Made by a program: the position numbers and the translations under genes. Source: Arthrobacter sp. SLBN-112 (GTDB lineage Bacteria; Actinomycetota; Actinomycetes; Actinomycetales; Micrococcaceae). Taken from it: a stretch of DNA of 64,000 nucleotides. This document shows, piece by piece, positions 41,324 through 49,543 of the stretch (position 1 is the stretch's first letter; each line of letters starts with the position of its first letter). The notes under the pieces were generated by a model. That model ran no database searches and was not told where the DNA came from. It was given only the letters and a program-made list of their open reading frames with translations. The stretch lies in contig NZ_VFMU01000001.1 of NCBI RefSeq assembly GCF_006715225.1, forward strand, positions 992,001 through 1,056,000, read 5' to 3'.

Positions 41324-42625
41324 CTACCCAGCGCCGCCAGTGGAATCGTAATAGGACCAGTACCGGTTTGTGGCGTTCACATCAGCGAGCACCAGCAGAC
41401 CGCTGTTGGCCGTGCCCCGCGCAGAACTGTTGAGGTTCTGCTTCGTCGATGTCACGTTATGCACATACTGGTCGGCGTCCACGATACGGGCGGTCTTCGT
41501 GGTGGTGAATTTGATGTCGTTCAGCGGCGTGGATTTCTCGTAGATGGCACCCCCCGAGCTGGTGCAGACACCGGCGTTCGTGGTGCCGCTCGGCTTCGGA
41601 TAGGTGGCGAAGGTACGCACCTTTTGCGCGGCCTCGTCGATCATGACGATCACCCTGTTCGGGCACTCAGCCACGGTGGCAATCGTGCTTGCGGTCCAGG
41701 TCGAAGTCGACGTATTCAATGACAGCAGCTGGATCAGCGGCTGGGACGATGATGTGTAGGAGGTTTTGATTGCAGCAAAGACCTTGTCAGCCGTAGCGTC
41801 CAGCCACTTCAGGTTCATGTGGTCGTCGCCGCTGCGCTGCCCCTTCACCGCCGCAACTGGAGTGGTCCAGGTGGTTTTGGACGCTCCGTCGACATGGTAG
41901 CTCCAGTACATGCCGTCAGTGGAGTCCCCCACCTGCCTGCTCCACATCACGCCGATCTTGTTGCCGCTATAGGCGATCACAGCCGAGTTATCGTCCACGG
42001 ACACATTGCTCAACGAGGCCGGATGGGCGAACGGGGTGCCCCACGTGGCACCATCCGTGCCAGTGACATTCATATAGATCCGGTTCCCCTGCTGCCAGGT
42101 GGCCCAGACGCGGCCTGACGGCTCCTTATCAATCGAGATGGTCTCGATTTTTTGGTTGTTGATTTGGGACGACCCCAGACTGGTGTACGACTTGGTGCTC
42201 GAGTTGTAGCTGTAGCGCCGCATCGTCGTCGGGAAGTTCGGTTCGGCCGGCAGGCCGTCATTGACGAACCGGAAGCTCGCGACATACAATGTCTTCCCGT
42301 CCCACAGGACGTCATGATGCGTGTTCGCCCTGGACTCGGTCACCACACCCGTACTGGTCCACGACTTTGTCGAGGCATTGAACCGGAAGATGCGGAAGCT
42401 GGAACTGGCGGCATCCCACAGGTTCCCCCACCAGATCCCGTCATTGAACCACAACGAATTTGTTTGCCGCTTGGTACCGGTCGGCGTCCCCGTTCCTGAG
42501 TGCGACGGGCCTTCCGTTCCCACGTCACCCGTGGCGGCGGATGCGCCCACGGGTGCCACCAGCCCAGCAAGCACAACCAGCAGCGCTGTCAGCAGTGCGG
42601 GCAACCCCAGCCGGGATCGACGCAA
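41324..42625 (-). CDS. secreted beta-propeller-like protein of unknown function
   Basis: About 433-aa exported protein. Starting at TTG 42625 (GGGAG upstream) gives a textbook signal peptide: RRSRLGLPALLTALLVVLAG, then VAPVGASAA. The same frame is open to a GTG at 42733, but that would add 36 residues before the signal and place the start next to a possible promoter. The mature protein is rich in Ser/Thr/Trp with repeated strand motifs (IWWGNLWDAASSSFRIFRF, TLYVASFRF, RVWATWQQGNRIYM, KIGVMWSRQ), suggesting a propeller. No catalytic residues are recognised. A carbohydrate-binding or surface role is a guess. Confidence 0.68.
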   Translation of the reverse strand: MRRSRLGLPALLTALLVVLAGLVAPVGASAATGDVGTEGPSHSGTGTPTGTKRQTNSLWFNDGIWWGNLWDAASSSFRIFRFNASTKSWTSTGVVTESRANTHHDVLWDGKTLYVASFRFVNDGLPAEPNFPTTMRRYSYNSSTKSYTSLGSSQINNQKIETISIDKEPSGRVWATWQQGNRIYMNVTGTDGATWGTPFAHPASLSNVSVDDNSAVIAYSGNKIGVMWSRQVGDSTDGMYWSYHVDGASKTTWTTPVAAVKGQRSGDDHMNLKWLDATADKVFAAIKTSYTSSSQPLIQLLSLNTSTSTWTASTIATVAECPNRVIVMIDEAAQKVRTFATYPKPSGTTNAGVCTSSGGAIYEKSTPLNDIKFTTTKTARIVDADQYVHNVTSTKQNLNSSARGTANSGLLVLADVNATNRYWSYYDSTGGAG

Positions 42626-42812
42626 GCGGCCGCTCCCGGGACTGGCAGGTCCCCTTCTGTAAAAAGGCCAGGAAGCTCTGGCAGCGTGATCGTGCCCGTC
42701 CCCGTCGGATATTTGATGGTCTCTCAACTTCACTCCCCGGTGTTGAATTATCAGTCAACCCCCAGATTGCTCAGTGTTGGCTGTGGCGCCACCAAAAACA
42801 ATCCCCGGCGCG

Positions 42813-42848
42813 CCCCCTAAACCCTGCGGCCCCGACCCCCTAACCCCC
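42813..42848. repeat. pair of CCCCCTAA(A)CCC direct repeats
   Basis: CCCCCTAAACCC (42813-42824) and CCCCCTAACCCCC (42836-42848) are spaced 23 bases apart, about two helical turns, upstream of the secreted-protein gene. A TTGACT at about 42756-42761 on the minus strand lies between them and the gene. The arrangement looks like paired activator sites. Confidence 0.4.
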
Positions 42849-42927
42849 GAGTGCATAGGGAGTGACGTCAGTTCCATTCCGCCCATGCCGCCGCTTCATC
42901 CCGCTGGAACGCGCTGCCGACCGCCGG

Positions 42928-43554
42928 TCAGCGGCTCCCGGAAATGCCGGCCAGCAGCTGCTCGAACGGAAGGGACTCCAGCGGGGCGGGCTTCCGGCCG
43001 GGCTGCGGCCCATCGAGCAATCGCGCGAGCTCACCGGCGGCCCGCTCGATCCGGTCGGCGAGTGACGCCCCGCCCTCGTCGGCGGTTCCCCAGTCCTGCG
43101 GCCCGGCGAAGACGCCGGTTGCAGCGATACGTGTGCGGAGGTAACTGAACAGCGGACGCAGCGCATAATCCAGGACCATCTGGTGCCGGTCCGTACCGCC
43201 CGTGGCACCCAGCAGTACCGCCTTGCCGTCCAGTGACTTTGGGTCGAGGACGTCCATGAAGGATTTGAAGAGACCACTGTAGGAGGCGCTGAAGACCGGC
43301 GTCACGGCAATTATGCCGTCCGAGGCCTCCACGCCGGCAATGACCTCCGCCAGGCGTGGCGCGGCGTAACCGGTGACGAAGTTGTTGGCGATGTCCACGG
43401 CCAGGTCCCGGAGTTCGACGACGTCCACGGCCGCTTCGTAGCCACTGGCCCTGAGCTGCCGCTCGGCAGCGGCCGACAGCTGGTCAGCCAGCAACCGGCT
43501 GGATGAAGGTACGCCCAGTCCTGCGGAAAGGACGGTGATACGACGGGTTTCCAT
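42928..43554 (-). CDS. NAD(P)H-dependent FMN reductase family protein
   Basis: 208-aa flavodoxin-fold reductase. It shows ITVLSAGLGVPSSSRLLADQ (phosphate-binding loop), DGIIAVTPVFSASYSGLFKS (the P-x-Y-x-x-S flavin motif region), LGATGGTDRH and LRPLFSYL. It probably supplies reduced FMN to a two-component monooxygenase, but no partner is adjacent. ATG 43554 follows AGGAGAAC; a palindrome lies 34 bases upstream. Confidence 0.85.
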   Translation of the reverse strand: METRRITVLSAGLGVPSSSRLLADQLSAAAERQLRASGYEAAVDVVELRDLAVDIANNFVTGYAAPRLAEVIAGVEASDGIIAVTPVFSASYSGLFKSFMDVLDPKSLDGKAVLLGATGGTDRHQMVLDYALRPLFSYLRTRIAATGVFAGPQDWGTADEGGASLADRIERAAGELARLLDGPQPGRKPAPLESLPFEQLLAGISGSR

Positions 43555-43587
43555 GGCGTTCTCCTGGTTCTCGTTCTCACAGCATAC

Positions 43588-43599
43588 ATGCATATGCAT
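43588..43599. promoter_or_regulatory. ATGCATATGCAT palindrome before the FMN reductase gene
   Basis: A perfect 12-base palindrome in an AT-rich promoter zone, 34 bases before the ATG at 43554; candidate operator for an unlinked regulator. Confidence 0.4.
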
Positions 43600-43661
43600 C
43601 TACACTTCTGAACTGCCGGTGGCAGGGAACTATTCCCGGACACCAACTCCAGGCCACCGGA

Positions 43662-44510
43662 TTAGAGCAGCACAGTCCCCCGGATGCACGTGGTGGAATC
43701 ACCACCCACCCAGATGTCCCCGCCCTCAGAGCTGACGTGGATGCGCCCGGACCGGCCCAGGACGGTCCCCTGCGAGGCTACGTATTCCTCCGGTGCCCTG
43801 CCGCTTCCAATGAGCCACTGGGCGGCACCAGCGTTGAAGCTGCCGGTGACCGGATCTTCCGCCATGGCATCACCGGGGAGGAAGGTGCGGACCTCGAAGT
43901 CGGTACTGGCGCCGGGCTCGTGGGGCCCGATGACGCCGATCTTCAGGTCACCCATCGCCGCCTGGTCCGGCTCAAGAGCCAGCACCTGCGCCGCTGACCC
44001 CAGCAGGACACCGATCCATTCAGGGCCGTTGACCAGCCATGACGCGTCGACAATGCCGGAGGCGGGCAGCCGCAGCGCCTCGGCCAGCTGCCGGCGCACG
44101 GCTGCATCCACCGGGCCGGAACGTGTCAGCGGCGGTGCCGCGAAAGCCAGCCTCCCGCCGTCGCGCTTTATCCGGACCAGCCCAGCCGCGCACTCCTGCA
44201 CCAGGTGGCCGTCTGACCGGGGTACTCCCCCGGCCTGCAGCCAGGCGTGCGCCGATCCCAGCGTGGGATGGCCTGCGAATGGGAACTCCTCGGTACCGGT
44301 GAAGATCCGGACCCGGTAATCCGCGAGGGAATTCTCGGGGGGCAGGAGAAAAGTGGTCTCCGAAAGGTTGGTCCAGTTGGCGAAGTGCTGCATTGTTGCC
44401 GTATCCAGCCCTTGGGCATCAAGGATGACGGCGAGCGGATTGCCGCGGTAGGCCTGGCCGGCGAAAACATCTACTTGGTGGAAGGGGCGGCTGCGCGGTG
44501 TCGGTTTCAC
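43662..44510 (-). CDS. PhzF-family isomerase-like protein
   Basis: 282-aa two-domain protein of the diaminopimelate-epimerase fold. It has VDVFAGQAYRGNPLAVILDA, the catalytic-Glu region WTNLSETTFLLPP, IFTGTEEFPFAGHPTLGSAH and the C-terminal GDAMAEDPVTGSFNAGAAQWL. PhzF proteins catalyse proton shifts on small metabolites; without phenazine genes here, the substrate is unknown. GTG start at 44510. It follows the rplI terminator. Confidence 0.87.
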   Translation of the reverse strand: MKPTPRSRPFHQVDVFAGQAYRGNPLAVILDAQGLDTATMQHFANWTNLSETTFLLPPENSLADYRVRIFTGTEEFPFAGHPTLGSAHAWLQAGGVPRSDGHLVQECAAGLVRIKRDGGRLAFAAPPLTRSGPVDAAVRRQLAEALRLPASGIVDASWLVNGPEWIGVLLGSAAQVLALEPDQAAMGDLKIGVIGPHEPGASTDFEVRTFLPGDAMAEDPVTGSFNAGAAQWLIGSGRAPEEYVASQGTVLGRSGRIHVSSEGGDIWVGGDSTTCIRGTVLL

Positions 44511-44536
44511 CGGAGCAGGCTACCACCGGACAACGA

Positions 44537-44572
44537 AAGACCCCCGCCGCCGGAACCGGCAACGGGGGTCTT
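44537..44572 (-). terminator. terminator of the rpsF-ssb-rpsR-rplI operon
   Basis: 10-bp outer stem (44537-44546 with 44563-44572) enclosing a GCCGG/CCGGC inner stem, 17 bases past the rplI stop. Tract is short (TCTTTC) on the leftward strand. Confidence 0.8.
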
Positions 44573-44588
44573 CTGATGCAGTTGAGGA

Positions 44589-45041
44589 CTACTTTCCTGC
44601 AACCACGTCGAGTTCGATCACAGCAGCAACGTCAGCGTGAAGGCGGACGTTGGCCTGGTAGGAACCAACCGACTTGATGTGGGCGGGCAGTTCAACCTTG
44701 CGCTTGTCGATCTTGCCGAGGCCAGCGGCCTCAACAGCGTCGGCAACGTCGCCCTGCTTGACGGTGCCGAACAGGCGGCCGGACTCGCCGGCCTTGACGA
44801 CCAGCTTGACCGGCTTTGCGGACAGTGCAGCGGCCTGCTTCTGAGCATCTTCCAGGGAAGCGTGCTCGCGGGCGGCGCGGGCAGCCTTGATGGACTCAAC
44901 CTGCTTCTCGCCACCCTTCGACCAGGTCAGGGCGAAGTTGCGGGGCAGCAGGTAGTTACGTGCGTAACCATCCTTGACCTCGACAACATCGCCAGCAGCA
45001 CCGAGACCGGTTACTTCGTGGGTCAGAATGAGCTTTGCCAT
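44589..45041 (-). CDS. rplI: 50S ribosomal protein L9
   Basis: 150-aa L9. The N-terminal rRNA-binding domain ([20 protein letters not shown] followed by [12 protein letters not shown]) is joined by a long helix ([20 protein letters not shown]) to the C-terminal domain. Last gene of the ribosomal operon, 17 bases after rpsR. Confidence 0.97.
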   Translation of the reverse strand: MAKLILTHEVTGLGAAGDVVEVKDGYARNYLLPRNFALTWSKGGEKQVESIKAARAAREHASLEDAQKQAAALSAKPVKLVVKAGESGRLFGTVKQGDVADAVEAAGLGKIDKRKVELPAHIKSVGSYQANVRLHADVAAVIELDVVAGK

Positions 45042-45058
45042 GTTAGTTAATCCCTTCC

Positions 45059-45298
45059 TTAGCCGCGGCCAGCGCCGGAGTAAGGCAGCAGAGCAACTTC
45101 GCGGGCGTTCTTGATTGCCTGGGCGATCTTGCGCTGTTCCTGCACCGTGACGCCAGTGACGCGACGGGCGCGGATCTTTCCGCGGTCGGAGATGAACTTG
45201 CGCAGCAATGCTACGTCCTTGTAGTCGATGACAGTGATGTCAGCGGCCTTCAAGGGGTTGGACTTTGGTTTGGGCTTACGGAGTTCAGCCTTAGCCAT
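45059..45298 (-). CDS. rpsR: 30S ribosomal protein S18
   Basis: 79-aa S18 with [19 protein letters not shown] and [20 protein letters not shown]. It pairs with S6 on the 30S platform. It has no Cys, so it is the zinc-free form. It lies 124 bases downstream of ssb. Confidence 0.96.
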   Translation of the reverse strand: MAKAELRKPKPKSNPLKAADITVIDYKDVALLRKFISDRGKIRARRVTGVTVQEQRKIAQAIKNAREVALLPYSGAGRG

Positions 45299-45422
45299 CG
45301 TGGAGCTCCTATTCTAGGGAGCCCGTGGATATTGATCCACGGGATGGTGGTGGTCCGACGGCGGCAGTACCTTGGGTGCCTTTCGGCACCCGGCAGCCCC
45401 GCGCCGGGCCGTTGTTTGGGTT

Positions 45423-45998
45423 TTAGAAGGGAGGTTCGGAATCGGGGCCGTTGCCCCAGCCACCTGCGTTGGAGACTCCGGGCGTAGCCCAGGGATCGTC
45501 CTGTGCAGCCTGCTGGTTGCCGCCACCCCATCCTCCGCCGGCGTTGCCGCCCTGGTTTCCACCAGAGTTGCCGCCGCCGAAGCCACCGCCGCTGTTGCCT
45601 CCGCCGAAGCCGCCCCCACCCTGTCCGCCGGAGCGCTGGGTGCGGTTGACCTTGGCGTTGGCGTAGCGCAGGCTGGGGCCGATTTCGTCGACCTCAAGCT
45701 CGATAACGGTGCGCTTTTCGCCTTCTTTTGTTTCGTAGGAACGGCTCTTCAGGCGGCCGGTAACGATGACGCGCATTCCCTTGGTCAGGGATTCGGCAAC
45801 GTTCTCGGCTGCTTCACGCCACACAGCGGCGCGGAGGAACAGGGTCTCCCCGTCCTTCCACTCGTTGGACTGGCGATCAAAGGTGCGGGGGGTGGAAGCG
45901 ATGGTGAAGTTCGCTACTGCCGAACCGGACGGTGTGAACCGCAATTCCGGGTCATTGGTGAGGTTACCGATGACCGTAATGGTGGTCTCGCCTGCCAT
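45423..45998 (-). CDS. ssb: single-stranded DNA-binding protein
   Basis: 191-aa SSB. The OB-fold domain (about 1-115; [39 protein letters not shown]) is followed by a Gly/Asn-rich tail ([11 protein letters not shown] repeats) and the acidic tip DSEPPF that recruits replication and repair partners. Placed between rpsF and rpsR as in other actinobacteria. Confidence 0.96.
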   Translation of the reverse strand: MAGETTITVIGNLTNDPELRFTPSGSAVANFTIASTPRTFDRQSNEWKDGETLFLRAAVWREAAENVAESLTKGMRVIVTGRLKSRSYETKEGEKRTVIELEVDEIGPSLRYANAKVNRTQRSGGQGGGGFGGGNSGGGFGGGNSGGNQGGNAGGGWGGGNQQAAQDDPWATPGVSNAGGWGNGPDSEPPF

Positions 45999-46071
45999 CT
46001 ACTGCCTCCTTGTTCGATCCTGGGTGAAGAGTGCGTGTCCTGCGGGGTGAAGAATGAAGAAAGGTGCTGAA

Positions 46072-46377
46072 TTACTCAGCAACAACCTTCTGCTCTTCGG
46101 GGCGGGTGATCTTGGTGCGCATGATGGTCTCGTTAAGAGACAGCTGGCGGTCAAGTTCCTTGGCGGTTTCCGGCTTGGCGGTGAAGTTCACCACGGCGTA
46201 GATACCTTCGGACTTCTTCTTGATGTCGTAGGCCAGACGGCGACGGCCCCAGATGTCAACCTTTTCGATGGTTCCACCATCGTTGGTGATGACGTTCAGG
46301 AACTTCTGAAGCGACGGCTCAACGGTACGCTCTTCGACCTCGGGGTCGATGATTACCATCAATTCGTAAGGACGCAT
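46072..46377 (-). CDS. rpsF: 30S ribosomal protein S6
   Basis: 101-aa S6: [39 protein letters not shown], and a C-terminal [13 protein letters not shown] 46377 follows an AGGAGG site; the four residues encoded upstream in frame are not native. First gene of the rpsF-ssb-rpsR-rplI operon, preceded by a folded leader. Confidence 0.96.
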   Translation of the reverse strand: MRPYELMVIIDPEVEERTVEPSLQKFLNVITNDGGTIEKVDIWGRRRLAYDIKKKSEGIYAVVNFTAKPETAKELDRQLSLNETIMRTKITRPEEQKVVAE

Positions 46378-46380
46378 ATG

Positions 46381-46435
46381 TGAACCCACCTCCTTTGGGC
46401 TAAGCGGTTACGGCATTTCCGTAACAGGAGGTTCA
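46381..46435 (-). promoter_or_regulatory. structured rpsF leader that can hide the ribosome site
   Basis: A perfect GTTACGG/CCGTAAC hairpin (46407-46413 with 46419-46425, 5-base loop) is flanked by AGGAGG (46426-46431, leader side CCTCCT) and the rpsF ribosome site (46389-46394). CCTCCT can therefore pair with AGGAGG, with TGAAC/GTTCA extending the stem. Such a switch would suit S6:S18 feedback, known for rpsF leaders in other bacteria; match to the known motif is not proven. A TAGGAT-like -10 lies at 46498-46503. Confidence 0.5.
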
Positions 46436-46615
46436 TTTGCGATTCCGTGCGATGCCCCGCTTCCGGAACGGAGGCAGGACGCAGCACAGACTTCAATATC
46501 CTAGTGCATTTGGACCCGATAGGCGATTCGCGCTTGACTCAAGGCTAGTGGCGTGGTTCAGCACGCGCAGTCCGTGCCATGGGCTATGTGGAAAACCGGG
46601 CCTATCATCTGACGT

Positions 46616-47350
46616 ATGCGTCGACCCTTGATGGCCTTTGGCATGGCGGCCCTGTTCCTGTCCGGTTGCTCGGCTACTTCAGCCCAACCCATGACAGACT
46701 CCGCCGCCGCAAAGCTGAACTGGGGCAGGCCGATCGCCGGCGACGAATTCGACTACGCCGGCGCTCCGGACGCCGCGAAGTGGACCGTGTATGACAGTGA
46801 CGGGCACGCGGGGAACGGCATTCGCAGTCCCCGCCAGGTCTTGGTGGACGGTTCCAAAATGGTCATCACCGGAACGCCGGACGGGACAACCGCCGGGATC
46901 AGCGCCAAGTTCGGCCTCCAGCAGTACGGCCGCTGGGAGGTCCGGGCAGCCGGTTCCGGGGACGATGAATACCATCTGGTGTCGATCCTGTGGCCGGACA
47001 GTGGAAATTGGCCCTGTGACGGCGAAGTCGACTACGCAGAGACGACGGGTGACTGGAACCGGATCAGTTTCTTCCATCACTACGGATGTTCGAACTCGAA
47101 GACGTCTCTAGCCAAGACCCTCGACGTCAGCCAGTTCCACAACTACGCAGTTGACTGGTCTCCCCAAGGCATCGTTGGCTACATCGATGGGGTGAAGTGG
47201 TTTGAAGACAACGACCCCGCCCACCAGCCTCCGGGATCAATGCACCAGACGCTGCAACTGGACTGGTTTCCGGACAGCACTCCCAACGGACCCGGCGAGA
47301 TGCGGGTGGACTGGGTTCGCGTCTATGCGCAGGGTACCCCCTCTACCTGA
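46616..47350 (+). CDS. GH16-family glycanase lipoprotein
   Basis: 244-aa lipoprotein. The signal ends in the lipobox LSGC, so Cys17-18 region would be lipidated. The GH16 domain has the nucleophile/acid motif E-V-D-Y-A-E (Glu137, Asp139, Glu142) and strand signatures LQQYGRWEVRA, FHNYAVDWSPQGIVGYIDG and the C-terminal MRVDWVRVY. GH16 enzymes cut beta-glucans, galactans or related glycans. At the edge of the surface-glycan locus it could trim or remodel the polymer. No ribosome site is visible at the ATG. Confidence 0.87.
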   Translation: MRRPLMAFGMAALFLSGCSATSAQPMTDSAAAKLNWGRPIAGDEFDYAGAPDAAKWTVYDSDGHAGNGIRSPRQVLVDGSKMVITGTPDGTTAGISAKFGLQQYGRWEVRAAGSGDDEYHLVSILWPDSGNWPCDGEVDYAETTGDWNRISFFHHYGCSNSKTSLAKTLDVSQFHNYAVDWSPQGIVGYIDGVKWFEDNDPAHQPPGSMHQTLQLDWFPDSTPNGPGEMRVDWVRVYAQGTPST

Positions 47351-47463
47351 CGCCTGAACGGGCTAAACCCCCAACGTACGTAACGCGCCAGTCGGAGCTG
47401 CCCCTCCACCCCCTGCCCTGCCGAAAGCACGCCATTCCCCACGTAGGAGGCGATGCAAAAGCC

Positions 47464-47507
47464 GAGTACTCACTACCGGTGTTTACCTGCCCGGCCTCAC
47501 CTACGCT
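47464..47507 (+). promoter_or_regulatory. shared envelope-regulon promoter, copy B
   Basis: Box GAGTACTCACTACCGGTG (47464-47481), then after 20 bases TACGCT (47502-47507). It matches copy A in 14 of 18 box positions and in spacing. Predicted start near 47514; leader of about 109 bases to the HprK-like gene. Confidence 0.7.
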
Positions 47508-47622
47508 CGATTCTGCCGGCGGCGTTTCACGGCCGGGGGTTTCGAATCCGTCTACGGGCACTGGGTGGATTGGCCCGGGCCGGAGCTGAATTCGGCCGAC
47601 ACCAATCAGACAGGGGAGGACT

Positions 47623-48714
47623 ATGAGCACCAGGCGGGCGAAGGCACTGCACTTCGACATTCACGGCCGCGTCACGATCAGCGTCGACGCGATGGCCCCC
47701 ACGGCAAGGCAGCTTCAAAGCATGTTGGCGTGTTTCGCCACCGATACTGAGCGGCAGCCCGACATCATCGTTGACGACCAGCCGGAACCCATGCCCGATG
47801 CCGGTTTGGTCGAGCATGAGCTGGCGTACACGGACAACAGCGTGCGCTTCCAGGCCGACCGGGTCCAGGTGGTCAGGGATGCAGATCAGTGGCGCGTGCA
47901 CGGGCCGGGGGAGCTGTTGACTTCCGTGGTACCGGTTCTCGATGCCGCAATGATCGGTAAGGGAGCGGCCATGATCCATGCCGCAACCATGGCCTATAAG
48001 GGCCACGCAATCGCACTTCCCGCTGCCGGCGGCACCGGCAAGACGAGCACCGCCGCGAAGTTGATGCGGCGCGAAGGCTGGTCGTTCATGGGCGACGACT
48101 GGGCATTCCTCGCCGAGGATGCCACGCTGCTCGGTTACGCCAAGCCCATGTTCATCAAACCGCATCACCGCGCAATCTATCCGCACCTGTTCGAGGGAGC
48201 GCGCAAGCCGCTCGTCCCTTCGCGGTTCTCCGGGAGCATCGGACGCCTCACCACCGTGGTGCACCCGTTCGTCATCCGCTATCCGCGCCTGGCAGACTTC
48301 TCCCGGCGGTGGTCCCCGGAGCACCGGATGGTCACCCCTGAAGCCGCATTCCCGGGCCGGAAAGTGACCACCTCGGCACCGCTTGCCGCAGCCATCTACG
48401 TCGAGCGCTACGAGGGTTCACGCTCCCGGGTGGTCGAAAGGTCGCAGGACTGGATGGTGGACCGCATGATCGGCAACTTCCACATCGAGATGGCCGGCTT
48501 CTCGCAGCGGGTCGTGACCGGCCTGGCCGCCACGTCCGTCGTCCCATGGCGCGAGCACTTTGCGGCGAAGGGGCTGGTCTTGAGCAAAGCCCTTGACGGG
48601 CGTCCCTGCCACCTGTTCCAAATCCCATCCGCCTACTCCGCGGACCAGGCATCGGACGATATTGTCCGGCACCTGGACGAGCTGCTGCCGTCGATCCTTG
48701 ACGAGCAGGTCTAA
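47623..48714 (+). CDS. HprK-like serine kinase family protein
   Basis: 363-aa protein with a C-terminal HPr-kinase-like P-loop domain: GGTGKT at 136-141, then MGDDWAFL. The N-terminal 120 residues are unlike HprK's. Proteins of this type sit in polysaccharide and peptide-modification clusters and are thought to phosphorylate an unidentified protein or metabolite; they do not act on HPr. First gene of the rightward glycan operon, with GGGGAGG before the ATG, and controlled by the shared promoter box. Next gene starts 10 bases later. Confidence 0.8.
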   Translation: MSTRRAKALHFDIHGRVTISVDAMAPTARQLQSMLACFATDTERQPDIIVDDQPEPMPDAGLVEHELAYTDNSVRFQADRVQVVRDADQWRVHGPGELLTSVVPVLDAAMIGKGAAMIHAATMAYKGHAIALPAAGGTGKTSTAAKLMRREGWSFMGDDWAFLAEDATLLGYAKPMFIKPHHRAIYPHLFEGARKPLVPSRFSGSIGRLTTVVHPFVIRYPRLADFSRRWSPEHRMVTPEAAFPGRKVTTSAPLAAAIYVERYEGSRSRVVERSQDWMVDRMIGNFHIEMAGFSQRVVTGLAATSVVPWREHFAAKGLVLSKALDGRPCHLFQIPSAYSADQASDDIVRHLDELLPSILDEQV

Positions 48715-48724
48715 GGGGGACAGC

Positions 48725-49543
48725 GTGGGCTACAGTACAGCAGACGTCACCGCGGTCGTCCCGGCCCGCAACGCGGAGCAACTGCTTCCGCGCTGCCTGG
48801 AAGCCCTGCGCCAGTCCGGTGTCGCCGAAATCATCCTGGTGGACGGGCTGTCCACCGACCGCACTGTCGAAATCGCCCGTGAGTTCGGCGCCCGCGTCCT
48901 CAGCGACGAGGGGCGAGGCCTGCCCTGGGCCCGGACGCTCGGTGTGCAAAGCAGCAGCACCCGCTGGGTCCTGCTCGTGGATGCCGACGTGGTCTTCGGT
49001 GCCACGGGAGTCGCGGACCTTCTCATTGAGTTGGTGGAGGACGGGTACGACGCTCTCCAGGCAGGCCTGGAGAGCGTCGCCGGCCCCGGTTACTGGGGGC
49101 AGGCCCTGGCGCATCACCACCGCACCGGGCGCAGCCGCAACTGGTTCGGACTTGTCGCGACGCTCGTCGACCGGGACCTGATGCTGGGCCTTGGCTTCGA
49201 CGACGCATTCAAGTCGGGCGAGGACATCGAACTTCGGTGGCGGATGCGGCAGTCAGGCATGAAGACAGGGGTCTCACAGCGGGTCATGGTCGAACACAGG
49301 TTCGCAGCAGACGACTTTGACTTCGCACTCGACCAGTTCCTCATGGACGGTACGGGCCTTGGCCGGATGGTCCGCAAGCATGGCTGGGGCGGCGCCAGGC
49401 TGGCGCTCCTGCCTGCTGCCGCGGCAGTCCGCGGCAGCGCACTAAGCCTCGCCGCAGGCCAACCGAAATGGCTGCGCTATTACATCGCCTTCTGCTGGTA
49501 CAACTATGCGGGTATGGCGAGGGGTTTAGGTCGTGACGGCTGA
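48725..49543 (+). CDS. family 2 glycosyltransferase
   Basis: 272-aa GT2 enzyme with VTAVVPARNAEQLLPRCLEA, IILVDGLSTDRTVEIAREFG, the metal-binding VDADVVF, and GEDIELRWRM as acceptor/base motif. C-terminal Leu-rich segments may associate with the membrane. It probably adds one sugar to a lipid-linked intermediate. GTG start at 48725 after AAGGGGGA; its stop overlaps the flippase start. Confidence 0.86.
   Translation: MGYSTADVTAVVPARNAEQLLPRCLEALRQSGVAEIILVDGLSTDRTVEIAREFGARVLSDEGRGLPWARTLGVQSSSTRWVLLVDADVVFGATGVADLLIELVEDGYDALQAGLESVAGPGYWGQALAHHHRTGRSRNWFGLVATLVDRDLMLGLGFDDAFKSGEDIELRWRMRQSGMKTGVSQRVMVEHRFAADDFDFALDQFLMDGTGLGRMVRKHGWGGARLALLPAAAAVRGSALSLAAGQPKWLRYYIAFCWYNYAGMARGLGRDG

Noticed and set aside
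46530..46555. Envelope box before the GH16 lipoprotein (ACTCAAGGCTAGTGGCG)
   Set aside because: It resembles the second half of the box but has an insertion and no palindromic core, so it is not counted.
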